A DNA stretch of 64,000 bases from Nonomuraea sp. NEAU-A123 (GTDB taxonomy: Bacteria > Actinomycetota > Actinomycetes > Streptosporangiales > Streptosporangiaceae): assembly GCF_018603905.1 (NCBI RefSeq), contig NZ_JAHFZZ010000007.1, positions 437,376-501,375 on the forward strand. The letters run 5' to 3'. Each line of letters opens with the position of its first letter. The first letter of the stretch is position 1. Made by a program: the position numbers and the translations under genes. The notes beneath the pieces are model-generated. The model did no database searches. It saw only the letters and a program-made list of their open reading frames with translations, and was not told the origin of the DNA. Of the stretch, positions 33,958 through 43,153 are shown in pieces.

Positions 33958-35277
33958 ATGCGACGAATCGGTGTCGCGGCGGCGTGTGCGGCATTCGCGC
34001 TCTTGGCGAGCGCGTGTGGCCCGGAGACGAGCTCATCGGGTACGGCCAATGCGCCGAGCGCCGACGAGAAGGTCTCCCTCAGCGTCTGGAGCAAGTTCAG
34101 CGGTCGTGAGCTGGGTGTGCTCCAGAAGGTGCTGGACGGCTTCCAGGCCAAGCACCCGAACATCACTGTCAAGAACCAGGGAAGCCAGGACGACGACAAG
34201 GTCGCCCAGGCGATCAGAGGAGGAAACCCTCCGGACGTCGCCATCTCCTTCTCCACCGACAACATCGGCCAGTTCTGTTCCGGCGGCGCCTGGCAGGACC
34301 TCAAGGCCTACATCTCCCGCGACAAGGTGGACCTGAACCAGCTTCCCGCCGCCACCCGCGCGTACACCGAATTCAAGGGCACGCGCTGCGCGATGCCGCT
34401 GCTCGCCGACGTCTACGGCCTCTACTACAACAAGGCGATGTTCGCCAAGGCCGGCCTCAGCGGGCCCCCGAAGACGATGTCGGAGCTGTTCGAGTACGCC
34501 AAGAAGCTGACGGTGCTCAATCCCGACGGGTCCATCAAGGTCGCCGGCTTCGTGCCCACGATCGGCTTCTACGCCAACCATGTGCAGATGTGGGCGTCGA
34601 GCTGGGGCGCCCAGTGGGCGGGCCAGGACGGAAAGTCCGCTCTCGGCACCGACCCTCAGTGGCAGGCGATGCTCGAGTGGGCGAAGAAGTTCACCGACTT
34701 CTACGGGCGCGACAAACTGGCGAAGTTCACGGCCGGGCTCGGCCAGGAGTACTCACCTGACCATGCCTTTGAAAAGGGGCAGATCGCCATGGCGATGGAC
34801 GGTGAGTTCCGCACCGCCTTCATCGAGGCCGAAGCGCCCAAGCTGGACTACGCCACGGCTCCGTTCCCGGTCGCGGACAACAAGCCCGACCTGTACGGGG
34901 GTGGCTACACCACAGGCACGATCATCGGCATTCCCAAGGGCGCCAAGAACGCCGGCGCCGGCTGGGAACTGGTCAAGTATCTGTCGACGGATCCCGGTGC
35001 TCTGCAGGAGCTCGCCCATGGCCTCAAGAACGTCCCGTCCACGGTCCCCGCGCTGCAGGACCCGACGTTGCAGAAGGACGTCCACTTCAAGACCTTCCTC
35101 GACATCTTCGCCAACCCCAACCTGGCCACGAACCCGGCCAGCGCGAACGGCGGCGCCTACCTCAAGTCCGCCGAGGACTTCTCCATCTCCTATCAGAGCG
35201 GTGGCGTCACCGACCTGAAGGCGGGACTGGCCAAGACGGGCACGCAGATCGACGCCGACGCGCAACTCGGCAGCTGA
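33958..35277 (+). CDS. ABC sugar-transporter substrate-binding lipoprotein
   Basis: A 439-residue family 1 extracellular binding protein. The signal MRRIGVAAACAAFALLASAC ends in a lipobox. The mature part starts with a linker rich in Ser, Thr and Ala, then VSLSVWSKFSGRELGVLQKV. The conserved SBP segment PLLADVYGLYYNKAMFAKAG and FEKGQIAMAMDGEFR are seen. The start is ATG 33958, 49 bp after the ROK stop. The permeases follow 6 bp downstream, but no ATPase gene is in the operon; a shared MsiK-type ATPase elsewhere is usual in actinomycetes. Confidence 0.92.
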   Translation: MRRIGVAAACAAFALLASACGPETSSSGTANAPSADEKVSLSVWSKFSGRELGVLQKVLDGFQAKHPNITVKNQGSQDDDKVAQAIRGGNPPDVAISFSTDNIGQFCSGGAWQDLKAYISRDKVDLNQLPAATRAYTEFKGTRCAMPLLADVYGLYYNKAMFAKAGLSGPPKTMSELFEYAKKLTVLNPDGSIKVAGFVPTIGFYANHVQMWASSWGAQWAGQDGKSALGTDPQWQAMLEWAKKFTDFYGRDKLAKFTAGLGQEYSPDHAFEKGQIAMAMDGEFRTAFIEAEAPKLDYATAPFPVADNKPDLYGGGYTTGTIIGIPKGAKNAGAGWELVKYLSTDPGALQELAHGLKNVPSTVPALQDPTLQKDVHFKTFLDIFANPNLATNPASANGGAYLKSAEDFSISYQSGGVTDLKAGLAKTGTQIDADAQLGS

Positions 35278-35283
35278 GCCCCG

Positions 35284-36267
35284 ATGACCGCCGCACCGCA
35301 CACCACGCACGTGGCCGGATCCAGCTTCACCAGGTGGATCCGGCCGCGGCCGGGACACTGGATACGGCCGCTGGCTTTCATGGCACCGGCGCTGGCCGGA
35401 TTGGCGCTGTTCGTCGTCTACCCGCTCCTCGCGCTGGTCTACTACTCCTTCACCCGCTACGACCTGCTCAACACTCCGGTGTGGGTCGGGCTGCGCAACT
35501 ACGTCTTCCTCCTCTGGGGCGATCCGCTGGCCCGCAAGGCCGCCTACAACACCGTGTGGCTGGTCGTCGTCATCACCGTGCTGCGCCTGGTCTTCGCCAC
35601 CGGGGTCGCGGCCGTGCTGGTCCGCGTCAGGAACGGCGCGGGGTTGTTCCGGACGCTGATCTACCTGCCCGCGCTGGCTCCGCCGGTGGCGGCCACCCTG
35701 GCCTTCACCTTCCTCTTCAATCCCGGCACCGGGCCGGTGAACACGGTGCTGAGCTGGTTCGGCGTCTCCGGGCCGCTGTGGTTCAGCGACCCCGCGTGGG
35801 CCAAACCCGCGCTGACCCTGCTCACCCTGTGGGCGTCGGGCGAGTTGATCATCATCATCATGGCGGGGATGCTGGACGTGCCCGGTGAGCTGTACGAAGC
35901 GGCGTCCCTGGACGGCGCGGGCTCGGTGCGGCGGTTCTGGCACATCACGCTTCCGGCGATCGCGCCGGTGCTGGTCTTCGGAGTGATCAACTCCATCATC
36001 CTCGGGCTGCAGTACTTCACCCAGGCGGTGGTCGCGGCCTCGGTGGCCTCCGGGTCGGCCGACATCGCCGGCAGCCGGCGGGTCATCGGCTACCCCGACA
36101 ACTCGACGCTGACCTTCCCCGTCTGGCTGTACCAGCAGGGGTTCCACTACTACAACATGGGCTACGCATCAGCCATGTCCATCGCCCTGTTCGTGGTCTC
36201 GACGGTGTTCACCGTGTTCTTCGTGCACCGTCTACGCCGTGCTTCCCATGCCGAGGAGATGGCGTGA
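35284..36267 (+). CDS. ABC sugar-transporter permease (MalF-like)
   Basis: A 327-residue permease with six membrane helices. The EAA loop that contacts the ATPase reads YEAASLDGAGSVRRFWHITLP. The last periplasmic loop before the final helix is long (GSADIAGSRRVIGYPDNST). It overlaps the second permease gene by sharing TGA/ATG bases. Together with the binding protein it forms a CUT1 importer. Confidence 0.92.
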   Translation: MTAAPHTTHVAGSSFTRWIRPRPGHWIRPLAFMAPALAGLALFVVYPLLALVYYSFTRYDLLNTPVWVGLRNYVFLLWGDPLARKAAYNTVWLVVVITVLRLVFATGVAAVLVRVRNGAGLFRTLIYLPALAPPVAATLAFTFLFNPGTGPVNTVLSWFGVSGPLWFSDPAWAKPALTLLTLWASGELIIIIMAGMLDVPGELYEAASLDGAGSVRRFWHITLPAIAPVLVFGVINSIILGLQYFTQAVVAASVASGSADIAGSRRVIGYPDNSTLTFPVWLYQQGFHYYNMGYASAMSIALFVVSTVFTVFFVHRLRRASHAEEMA

Positions 36268-37166
36268 TGGCCACTCTCACCACCGCAACCGACCTCGCCC
36301 CCGGCTCGACGCCCCGGCGCGGACCGGCGCGCCGCCGGTCGAACCGGCGCGGCCTCATGCGCTGGATCGCCGTGCACAGCATCGCGCTGGCCATCGGGCT
36401 GATGTTCGTCCTGCCTCTGGTCTTCGTCGCGCTGACCGCGTTCATGTCGGACCGGCAGGCGTTGACGGCCGACCTGTGGCCGCGGTCCTGGCATCCGGCG
36501 AACTTCGCCGAGGTGTTCCGCACCGCGCCACTGCTGAAGTATCTGGGCAACAGCATGATGTACTCGCTGCTCGCCACAGCCGGCATGCTGCTGTCCAGCG
36601 TCCCGGCCGCCTATGCCCTGGCCCGGATGCGCTGGCGGGGCCGCCAGACGGTGTTCCTGGTGGTGATCGCCGCCATGATGATCCCGCCGCAGGTCCTGTC
36701 GGTCCCGCTCTACATCCTGTGGGCCCGGCTCCACCTCACCGGCACCCTGTGGCCGCTGATCCTGCCGTACTTCCTGCTCGACGCGTTCAGCATCTTCCTG
36801 CTGCGGCAGTTCTTCCTCACGGTCCCGCAGTCCTACCTCGACGCCGCCCGCGTGGACGGCTGTGGCGACCTGCGGACACTGCTGCGGGTGCTGCTCCCGA
36901 TGACCAGGCCCGGCATCGCCGCGATCTCCCTGTTCTGCTTCATGTACACCTGGAACGACTATTTCGGGCCACTGCTGTACGCCGGGGAGAACCCGGACGA
37001 GTGGACCCTGTCGCTGGCCCTGGCCTCGTTCCGGGGCGCGCACCAGGTGCAGTGGAACCTCACCATGGCCGCGACGGTCGTGGTCATGCTGCCGGTCATC
37101 CTCCTCTTCGTCCTCGCTCAGAAGTCCTTCGTCCGAGGCATTACCTTCACAGGAGTCAAGGGTTGA
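36267..37166 (+). CDS. ABC sugar-transporter permease (MalG-like)
   Basis: A 299-residue permease with about six helices. The EAA loop is SYLDAARVDGCGDLRTLLRVLLP, and NDYFGPLLYAGE near the end is typical of CUT1 MalG-type subunits. The basic N-terminus (RRGPARRRSNRRG) is cytosolic. The ATG at 36267 shares its A with the TGA of the previous gene; GAGGAG precedes it. Its own stop overlaps the TTG of the GH4 gene. Confidence 0.92.
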   Translation: MATLTTATDLAPGSTPRRGPARRRSNRRGLMRWIAVHSIALAIGLMFVLPLVFVALTAFMSDRQALTADLWPRSWHPANFAEVFRTAPLLKYLGNSMMYSLLATAGMLLSSVPAAYALARMRWRGRQTVFLVVIAAMMIPPQVLSVPLYILWARLHLTGTLWPLILPYFLLDAFSIFLLRQFFLTVPQSYLDAARVDGCGDLRTLLRVLLPMTRPGIAAISLFCFMYTWNDYFGPLLYAGENPDEWTLSLALASFRGAHQVQWNLTMAATVVVMLPVILLFVLAQKSFVRGITFTGVKG

Positions 37167-38422
37167 AACTCACCATCGTCGGAGGCGGCTCCACCTACAC
37201 CCCGGAACTGGTCAGCGGGATCGCCCATCAGTACGCCGCTCTCGACATCGAGGAGATCGCGCTGGTCGACCCGGACACCGAGCGGCTCGAGGTGGTGGGC
37301 GGGTTCGCGCGCCGCCTGCTCGATCACGCGGGTCATCCGGCCAAGGTGCGCCTCACCGCCGATCTCGAGGCCGGCGCCGATGGGGCCGCCGCCGTACTGC
37401 TCCAGCTACGCGTCGGCGGCCAGGCCGCCCGCGTGACGGACGAGACCGTACCGCTGGAATGCGGGTGCGTCGGTCAGGAGACCACGGGTGCGGGGGGCCT
37501 GGCCAAGGCGCTGCGCACGGTGCCGGTGGTCCTCGACATCGCCGCGCGGGTGCGGCGGGTCGCCGGCGAGAAGACCTGGATCGTCGACTTCACCAACCCG
37601 GTCGGCATCGTCACCCGCGCGCTGCTCAACGCGGGTCACCGTGCGGTGGGACTCTGCAACGTCGCCATCACCTTCGAGCGCTGGGTGGCGGGGAAACTGG
37701 GCGTCGCTCCGGAGACGATCACGCTGGAACACGCCGGGCTCAACCATCTGACCTGGGTACGTGCCGTGCGCGTCGACGGCGTGGATGTGCTCCCCCGGCT
37801 GCTGTCCGACCATGCCGACGAGCTCGCCGACCACGTCGGGCTCCCCGCCGACGTGATGCGCCGGCTCGGCGCCGTGCCGTCGTACTACCTGAAGTACTAC
37901 TACCGGCACGACGCGATCGTGGCCGGCCAGCAGGGCCCGTCACGAGCCGAGACCGTGGCCGAGATCGAGCACCGTCTGCTTCAGCTGTACCGCGATCCGA
38001 GCCTGGTCGCCAAACCGGCGTTGCTGGAGCAACGGGGTGGCGCCTACTACTCGGAGGCGGCGGTGCGCCTGGTGGCGTCCCTGCTGGGCGACAAGGGAGA
38101 TGTGCAGGTGGTGAACGTCCGCAACGGCTCCACCCTGCCGTTCCTGCCCAGCGACGCCGTGGTCGAGGTGCCCGCCCGGATCACCGGCGCCGGCCCGGTC
38201 CCCCTGCCGGTGGCCCCGCTGCCGCCGGCCATCGCGGGCCTGGTCGCCCACGTCACCGCGTACGAGAACCTTGCCCTGGAGGCGGCGCTGCACGGCGGCC
38301 GCGACCGGGTGTTCGACGCGCTGATGGCGCACCCGCTCATCGGCCAGATCGACCAGGCGGCAACCCTGGCCGACCGGCTGGTCGCCGTCAACCGCGACTT
38401 TCTGCCCTGGGCGGCGGCGTGA
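37163..38422 (+). CDS. GH4 6-phospho-beta-glucosidase
   Basis: A 419-residue NAD+ and Mn2+-dependent glycosidase. The N-terminal dinucleotide fold is KLTIVGGGSTYTPELV, followed by FTNPVGIVTRALL, the metal-site Cys in VGLCNVAITFERW and the His in AGLNHLTWVRA. These are the BglT-type GH4 marks. It cleaves phosphorylated beta-glucosides by an oxidation-elimination route. The start is TTG 37163, overlapping the permease stop. Its partner substrate kinase is the next gene. Confidence 0.9.
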   Translation: MKLTIVGGGSTYTPELVSGIAHQYAALDIEEIALVDPDTERLEVVGGFARRLLDHAGHPAKVRLTADLEAGADGAAAVLLQLRVGGQAARVTDETVPLECGCVGQETTGAGGLAKALRTVPVVLDIAARVRRVAGEKTWIVDFTNPVGIVTRALLNAGHRAVGLCNVAITFERWVAGKLGVAPETITLEHAGLNHLTWVRAVRVDGVDVLPRLLSDHADELADHVGLPADVMRRLGAVPSYYLKYYYRHDAIVAGQQGPSRAETVAEIEHRLLQLYRDPSLVAKPALLEQRGGAYYSEAAVRLVASLLGDKGDVQVVNVRNGSTLPFLPSDAVVEVPARITGAGPVPLPVAPLPPAIAGLVAHVTAYENLALEAALHGGRDRVFDALMAHPLIGQIDQAATLADRLVAVNRDFLPWAAA

Positions 38423-39408
38423 TCGACGGAGTGCTGGCGATCGACGGCGGCAACTCGAAGACGGACGTCCTCCTCGTCGCGGCCGACGGCACGGTGCTGT
38501 CGCGGGTGCGCGGTCCTGGGGCGTCGGCGCAGAACGTAGGCGTCGCCGCCAGTGCCGCCACCCTCGACACGCTGGTCCGGCAGGCGGCGCGGCAGGTCGA
38601 TCCGGCGGCTCGCGCCCCGTACGCCCGGCACACCGCGGCCTACCTCGCCGGAGTCGACTTCCGCCGGGAGCAGGAGACGCTGACGCGGGAGTTGGCCGAG
38701 CTGGGCTGGTCCGAGGGGATCACCGTCGACAACGACATCTTCGCGCTGCTGCGCGCCGGCACCCCTGGGCATGGGGTCGCCGTGGTCTGCGGGGCAGGCA
38801 TCAACTGCGTCGGTGTGGCGCCGGACGGCAGGACCTTGCGGTTCCCCGCGATCGGCCGGTTGTCCGGCGACTGGGGCGGCGGTTCGTTCCTGGGCGACGA
38901 GACGTTGTGGCGGGCGGTGCGGGCCGAAGACGGTCGCGGCCCCGACACCGCGTTGCGGGCGGCGGTGACCGATCACTTCGCCGTGTCCTCGGTGGCCGAC
39001 CTCGTCGAGCGGCTCCACTTCGGGGAGGTTCGCCGCGCCCGGCTCCAGGAGCTCAATCCGCTGCTGCTGGCGATCGCGGGGGCCGGCGACACCGTGGCCA
39101 GAGAGGTGGTCGACCGGCTGGCCAGGGAGGTGGTCCTGCTCGCGTCGGCGGCGCTGCGCCGGTTGGATCTGCTGCACGTTCCGGTGGACATCGTGCTGGG
39201 GGGCGGCGTGCTCACAGGTGGCGATCAGTACCTGCTCGACCGCATCAACACCGGTTTTGCGCGGGAAGCACCCAAAGCGACGACCCGGGTGGTGGAGGTG
39301 CCTCCGGCCGTGGGCGCCGCGTTGCTGGGCCTGGACCAGCTCGGCGTGAGCGCCGACGCGGAACACCGCCTGCGCGACTCCTACCGTGCCGGCCCCACTT
39401 GCGCGTAG
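38419..39408 (+). CDS. BadF/BadG-type sugar kinase (N-acetylglucosamine kinase-like)
   Basis: A 329-residue ASKHA-fold kinase. The phosphate-1 loop is VLAIDGGNSKTDVLLV. The segments VDNDIFALLRAG, VCGAGINCVGVAPDG and LSGDWGGGSFLGDETLW match the eukaryotic-type GlcNAc kinase/BadF family. GVLTGG near the end is the adenosine loop. The GTG at 38419 overlaps the GH4 stop. I infer that it phosphorylates the imported sugar or the hydrolysis product. Whether the sugar is glucose or GlcNAc cannot be decided. Confidence 0.85.
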   Translation: MIDGVLAIDGGNSKTDVLLVAADGTVLSRVRGPGASAQNVGVAASAATLDTLVRQAARQVDPAARAPYARHTAAYLAGVDFRREQETLTRELAELGWSEGITVDNDIFALLRAGTPGHGVAVVCGAGINCVGVAPDGRTLRFPAIGRLSGDWGGGSFLGDETLWRAVRAEDGRGPDTALRAAVTDHFAVSSVADLVERLHFGEVRRARLQELNPLLLAIAGAGDTVAREVVDRLAREVVLLASAALRRLDLLHVPVDIVLGGGVLTGGDQYLLDRINTGFAREAPKATTRVVEVPPAVGAALLGLDQLGVSADAEHRLRDSYRAGPTCA

Positions 39409-39421
39409 AGCGCGACCGCTT

Positions 39422-39991
39422 ATGATCACGTTGGTGGAAGATCAACCCCTCGATGGGCATGCGCCGCTGTATCTGCTCGCGGGCGCTCCCGGCGCCGGAA
39501 AGACGACCTTGCTGCCGTACCTGCTGCGGGCTTCGGGCGGGCTGGTCGTGATGGACTCGGATGAGTTGCTCGAGGACGGCGCGCTGCTCGGGGTGCCCAT
39601 CGCGGAGCCGGACGCCGCGCCCGTGTGGCCCGCGTACGACCGGATGTGGACGCGCATCGTGACCATGGTGCGGCGGGCAGGGCATCCGGTGCTGCTGCTG
39701 TGTCCGATCCCCGACCCCGAGGAGCTCCCGCCGGTGGGACGGTGGCGCGATCCGGCCCATTGGGCCCTGCTGGACTGCCCCGATGAGGTGCGGCAGGACC
39801 GGCTGCGGGATCGCGGCTCGCCGCGAGAGTGGGTCGAGGAGGCGATGGCGGACGCCGCGGCGGGCCGTGCGCTGATCCCGACGCTGTTCCACAGCGGGCC
39901 CGAGGACGTCGCCGACCTGGCGGCGCGGATCCTCTCGTGGACGCGTGACCGTCCCAGCCCTCAGGGGCGGCCCGAAATCCGGGCTTCGTGA
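39422..39991 (+). CDS. P-loop ATPase/kinase-like protein
   Basis: A 189-residue protein with Walker A AGAPGAGKTTLLPYL near residue 22, a VVMDSDELL Walker B-like strand, VLLLCPIPD, and a lid-like DEVRQDRLRDRGSPREW helix. It resembles small AAA_33-type nucleoside or antibiotic kinases. It begins 13 bp after the sugar kinase and may still be in that operon. An in-frame GTG five codons downstream is an alternative start. Confidence 0.75.
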   Translation: MITLVEDQPLDGHAPLYLLAGAPGAGKTTLLPYLLRASGGLVVMDSDELLEDGALLGVPIAEPDAAPVWPAYDRMWTRIVTMVRRAGHPVLLLCPIPDPEELPPVGRWRDPAHWALLDCPDEVRQDRLRDRGSPREWVEEAMADAAAGRALIPTLFHSGPEDVADLAARILSWTRDRPSPQGRPEIRAS

Positions 39992-40003
39992 GACGCTGAC
40001 GGC

Positions 40004-40264
40004 GTGCGGATCGCGCTCCTTGGTGAGCTGGAGTTACGCGACGACGACGACGGGCTCGTCGAGATCGCCGGTGTGCGGCTGCGCAGGCTGCTGGCCCGGC
40101 TCGTCCTCGCCGGCGGCCGGCCCGGCTCGGCGGAAGGACTCGTCGGCGCGGTGTGGGGAGACGAGCCCCGGTCGTACGTCGAGGCTCTGGCCGCCCACCA
40201 TCGCCTTGAGCTCGGACGGGGTGCCGGACGCGACGCTCCCGCACCTCCCCCGACCGCCGCGTGA
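40004..40264 (+). pseudogene. Truncated SARP/AfsR-type regulator N-terminus
   Basis: 86 codons from GTG 40004 read MRIALLGELELRDDDDGLVEIAGVRLRRLLARLVLAGG-like sequence, the start of an OmpR-like winged helix of SARP/BTAD regulators, with GLVGAVWGDEP. After EALAAHHRLELGRG the match is lost and the frame ends. The helix-turn-helix C-terminus and the BTAD domain are missing. A gene of ~250 to ~900 codons is expected, so this is a remnant. Confidence 0.6.
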
Positions 40265-40357
40265 CGTCGAAGCCGCCCACCCGTGCCACGCCCTCATCCG
40301 GCCGCAACTGAGATGGCTCGCACACGACGCTGATACGGCCTTGATTCACCGGCGACC

Positions 40358-40379
40358 GCCGGGCAGTGTCAGGCCCGGC
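40358..40379 (-). terminator. Hairpin closing the peptide-export operon
   Basis: GCCGGGC and GCCCGGC form a 7-bp stem with an 8-nt loop, 5 bp beyond the stop of the S26 gene on the minus strand. No T-run follows. Confidence 0.6.
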
Positions 40380-40384
40380 TCACC

Positions 40385-40795
40385 TCAGCTGAGCGCCCCC
40401 GCCGATCCGCCGATCCGCCGGAGGGCGATCCCCATCACGTCCTCCACGGGAAGCAGCCCGAAGTGCCGGGAATCCAGGCTGTGCCGGGCGTTGTCGCCCA
40501 GCACGGCGACCCTGCCCTCCGGCACGACCCCGCCGCCGAGCGTCGCGGGCAGTTCCTCGCCCGCGGCCGCGACCAGCCGCTTGACCAGCAGTGGCGGGTC
40601 GCCCTTGGGGTTGCGGAGCACCACGATGTCGCCGGTCGCCGCGGTGCCGCGCCTGGCCAGCAGCCGCTCGCCCGCGCGCAGCGTGGGCTCCATGCTGAGA
40701 CCCACGACCGTGACCACCATGAGCCGCCTGCGCAGCCACATCAGCGCGCCGCCGACGAGCAGCACCGCCACCCCGATACCGACCGCGACTCTCAT
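40385..40795 (-). CDS. S26 family signal peptidase-like protein
   Basis: A 136-residue protein. One membrane helix (residues ~2-19) and a basic WLRRRL stretch precede the catalytic Ser in VVGLSMEPTLRAGERLL (about residue 34). The catalytic Lys is in LLVKRLVAAAGEELP and box E is VAVLGDNARHSLDSRHFG. It is short compared with general LepB (~250 or more), so it is probably a dedicated processing enzyme with its active site outside the membrane. The ATG overlaps the ABC exporter stop (ATGA). I infer that it removes the leader of the Cys-rich peptide. Confidence 0.85.
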   Translation of the reverse strand: MRVAVGIGVAVLLVGGALMWLRRRLMVVTVVGLSMEPTLRAGERLLARRGTAATGDIVVLRNPKGDPPLLVKRLVAAAGEELPATLGGGVVPEGRVAVLGDNARHSLDSRHFGLLPVEDVMGIALRRIGGSAGALS

Positions 40796-42612
40796 TCGGC
40801 GCTCTCCGTGACATAGCCCGTGGACTGCAGGGTGAAAAGTCTGGCATACACGCTCTGCTGCCCCATCAGCTCGTCATGCCGTCCCTGCTCGACGATCCCG
40901 CCCTCCTCCAGCACCACGATGAGGTCGGCGTCCCTGACCGTGTTGAGCCGGTGGGAGATCAGCAGACTCGTACGGCCCGCCCTGCTCGCCCGCGTCCTGG
41001 CGTGGATGTCGTACTCGGCCTCCGGATCCAGTCCCGAGCTCGGCTCGTCGAGGATCATCAGCTCCGGCTGGTCACGCATCAGCGCCCTGGCGATCGCCAC
41101 CCGCTGCCACTGCCCGCCCGACAGCACCACGCCCGCGGCCCGCGCGTCGTCGTCCTCCTCCTCGGAGACGCCGAAGAACACGCGGGTCAGCAGCGTCTCG
41201 TAGCCCTGCGGCAGCGACGCCAGCAGGTCGTGGACGCCCGCCTGCCGCGCCGCCCGCTCGACGGCCGGCCGGTCCTCGATGCGCCGCAGGTCGCCGAGGC
41301 CGACGTTCTCGGCCGCCGACAGGTCGTAGGACATATGGTCCTGGAACACGGCGCTCACCCTGGCGCGCAGCTCGGCGGGGTCGACGTCGCGGATGTCCAC
41401 TCCGTCCCAGAGGATCGCGCCCTTGGTCGGGTCGTAGAAGCGGCAGAGCAGCTTGACCAGCGTGCTCTTGCCCGCGCCGTTGAGGCCGACGAGCGCGACG
41501 GCTTCGCCGTACGGGATGGAGAGGGTGAGGCCGCGCAGGATCCACGGATGGTCGTCGCTGTAGCGGAACCAGACGTCACGCAGCTCGATGCCGCGCGTCA
41601 GCGCGGGCAGCGGCGCGGTCTTGACCGGCACGGGCAGGTCGGGGGCCGTCTCGGTGACGTCGAGGTAGTGGCGGAACAGCTGCAGGTTCTGCGCGATCTG
41701 CGCGATCGTCTGCACCAGCGTGTTCAGTCCCAGTTGCGCGCCGGCGACCGCGCCCGCGAACATCACCACGTCACCGACGCTGAGCGCGCCGTCGCGCGCG
41801 GCCAGGCCGGCCCACACCAGGCCGCCACCCGCGATGAGCGCGGTGAGCAGCTCCAGCGCGCCGTTCATGGTGAGCTGCCGCAGGTCCATGCGGCGCTGCG
41901 CGACGTTGACCCGGCCGCGCTCGCCTACCATGCGCCCGCGCAGGAACGCGCCGACGCCGAAGAGCCTGATCTCCTTGGCGGCCTCTTCGCTGGTCAGCAG
42001 TTGGCTGTAGAAGAACTCGCGGCGCTGCGCGGGGCTGGTCTGCCACATCATCGCCGTCCGCTGCCTGGCCAGCCGCAGTTGTACGGCGAGCGTCGGCACG
42101 AGCGTGACCAGCACGATCGCCGTCATCCAAGGGTTGATCACGGTCAGCGCGCCCACGAACCCGGCGAGCGTCAGCGTCGACCGCGCGCTCTCGAACGCCG
42201 AGCCGAGCAGCCCGTGGCAGGTGAGCGTGGCCTGCTGCCCGAGGCGCAGCCGGTCGAGGAAGTCGGGGTCCTCGAAATACCGCAGCCCGACGAACCTCTC
42301 GGTCGCCGCGAACAGCCGGTCGGTCGCGCGCAGCCCGACCGTCCTGCCCAGCGCGGAGTTGGCGTAGGTGGAGATGCCCGGCAGCAGCCCGGCGGCCAGC
42401 CCGCACGCGGCCAGCCCGAGCGCGGCGCCGAGCACCGACCCTTGTCGCGTGGTCAGCGCGTCGAGCAGCGCCTTGGTGAGCCAGGTGGTGGCCACGGGAA
42501 GGACCGCCTGAGCGAGAGTGGCGGCCGCGTAGACCACCACCATCGCCGGCGAGCTGCGCCAGGCCAGCTCCGCGACCGCGACCAGCGCGCGCGGCCAGGA
42601 GCGATCAGCCAC
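40792..42612 (-). CDS. ABC exporter, fused permease-ATPase
   Basis: A 606-residue type IV exporter half-transporter. About six helices (residues ~20-310) are followed by an ATPase domain: Walker A ALVGLNGAGKSTLVKLL, VFQDHMSYDLSAAENV, signature VVLSGGQWQRVAIARAL, Walker B LMILDEPSSGLDPEAE and LLISHRLNTVRDAD. No N-terminal C39 peptidase domain is present, unlike classical bacteriocin exporters, which fits the separate S26 protease. The GTG at 42612 overlaps the stop of the TlpA-like gene. The substrate is probably the Cys-rich peptide encoded upstream. Confidence 0.88.
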   Translation of the reverse strand: MADRSWPRALVAVAELAWRSSPAMVVVYAAATLAQAVLPVATTWLTKALLDALTTRQGSVLGAALGLAACGLAAGLLPGISTYANSALGRTVGLRATDRLFAATERFVGLRYFEDPDFLDRLRLGQQATLTCHGLLGSAFESARSTLTLAGFVGALTVINPWMTAIVLVTLVPTLAVQLRLARQRTAMMWQTSPAQRREFFYSQLLTSEEAAKEIRLFGVGAFLRGRMVGERGRVNVAQRRMDLRQLTMNGALELLTALIAGGGLVWAGLAARDGALSVGDVVMFAGAVAGAQLGLNTLVQTIAQIAQNLQLFRHYLDVTETAPDLPVPVKTAPLPALTRGIELRDVWFRYSDDHPWILRGLTLSIPYGEAVALVGLNGAGKSTLVKLLCRFYDPTKGAILWDGVDIRDVDPAELRARVSAVFQDHMSYDLSAAENVGLGDLRRIEDRPAVERAARQAGVHDLLASLPQGYETLLTRVFFGVSEEEDDDARAAGVVLSGGQWQRVAIARALMRDQPELMILDEPSSGLDPEAEYDIHARTRASRAGRTSLLISHRLNTVRDADLIVVLEEGGIVEQGRHDELMGQQSVYARLFTLQSTGYVTESAE

Positions 42613-43153
42613 GGGCGGGGCTGAGGACACCGTCCAGCGCGTCGAGCGTGTGACCGGCGGCCAGCACCGTGCGGGTCTCGTCGACCAGGAACACCCGGGG
42701 GAAGGCCTCCACCCCGAACGCCTTGGCGAGCGGCCCGCCGTCCACCTCACCATTGACGATCTTGGCGACCGGGGAGAGCAGGTCGAGCATGTCGCCCATC
42801 TCATCGGGGAACCCCGCGATCACGGCGATCGCCCCGTCATGCCCGGCGGCCAGCGCGGCGAACTTGGGCGCGAGATCCTTGCACGGCGCGCACGAGGGAG
42901 AGAAGAAGCCGATGAGGGTCCGCTCCCCCAGAGAGGCGGCCGACAGCGTCTCGCCGTCGTTGGTCGTGGTCTCGAACTCGGCCGCCACCTCACCGGCCTC
43001 CAGCCCGGTCGCCGGGTTGCCGGTCCGCTCGTACAGGCCGTCGAGGCGCTGCGTGTGATCGCGCAGCCTGCGGATGACGCCGAGCATCAGCACCAGATTG
43101 AGCACGGACAACAGGCTGAGGACCAACACTGCCGCCCACAGAGCGAAAACCAT
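42605..43153 (-). CDS. TlpA-like membrane-anchored thiol-disulfide oxidoreductase
   Basis: A 182-residue protein with one N-terminal anchor helix (MVFALWAAVLVLSLLSVLNL, residues ~1-27) and a thioredoxin fold. The active site is FFSPSCAPCKDLAPKF, a CxxC. The cis-Pro loop region is GVEAFPRVFLVDE. It is expected to face the outside and make or shuffle disulfides. A GTG one codon upstream (43156) is an alternative start; GAGGAG precedes both. Between a gene for an 8-Cys peptide and its exporter, it is a strong candidate for folding that peptide. Confidence 0.88.
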   Translation of the reverse strand: MVFALWAAVLVLSLLSVLNLVLMLGVIRRLRDHTQRLDGLYERTGNPATGLEAGEVAAEFETTTNDGETLSAASLGERTLIGFFSPSCAPCKDLAPKFAALAAGHDGAIAVIAGFPDEMGDMLDLLSPVAKIVNGEVDGGPLAKAFGVEAFPRVFLVDETRTVLAAGHTLDALDGVLSPARG

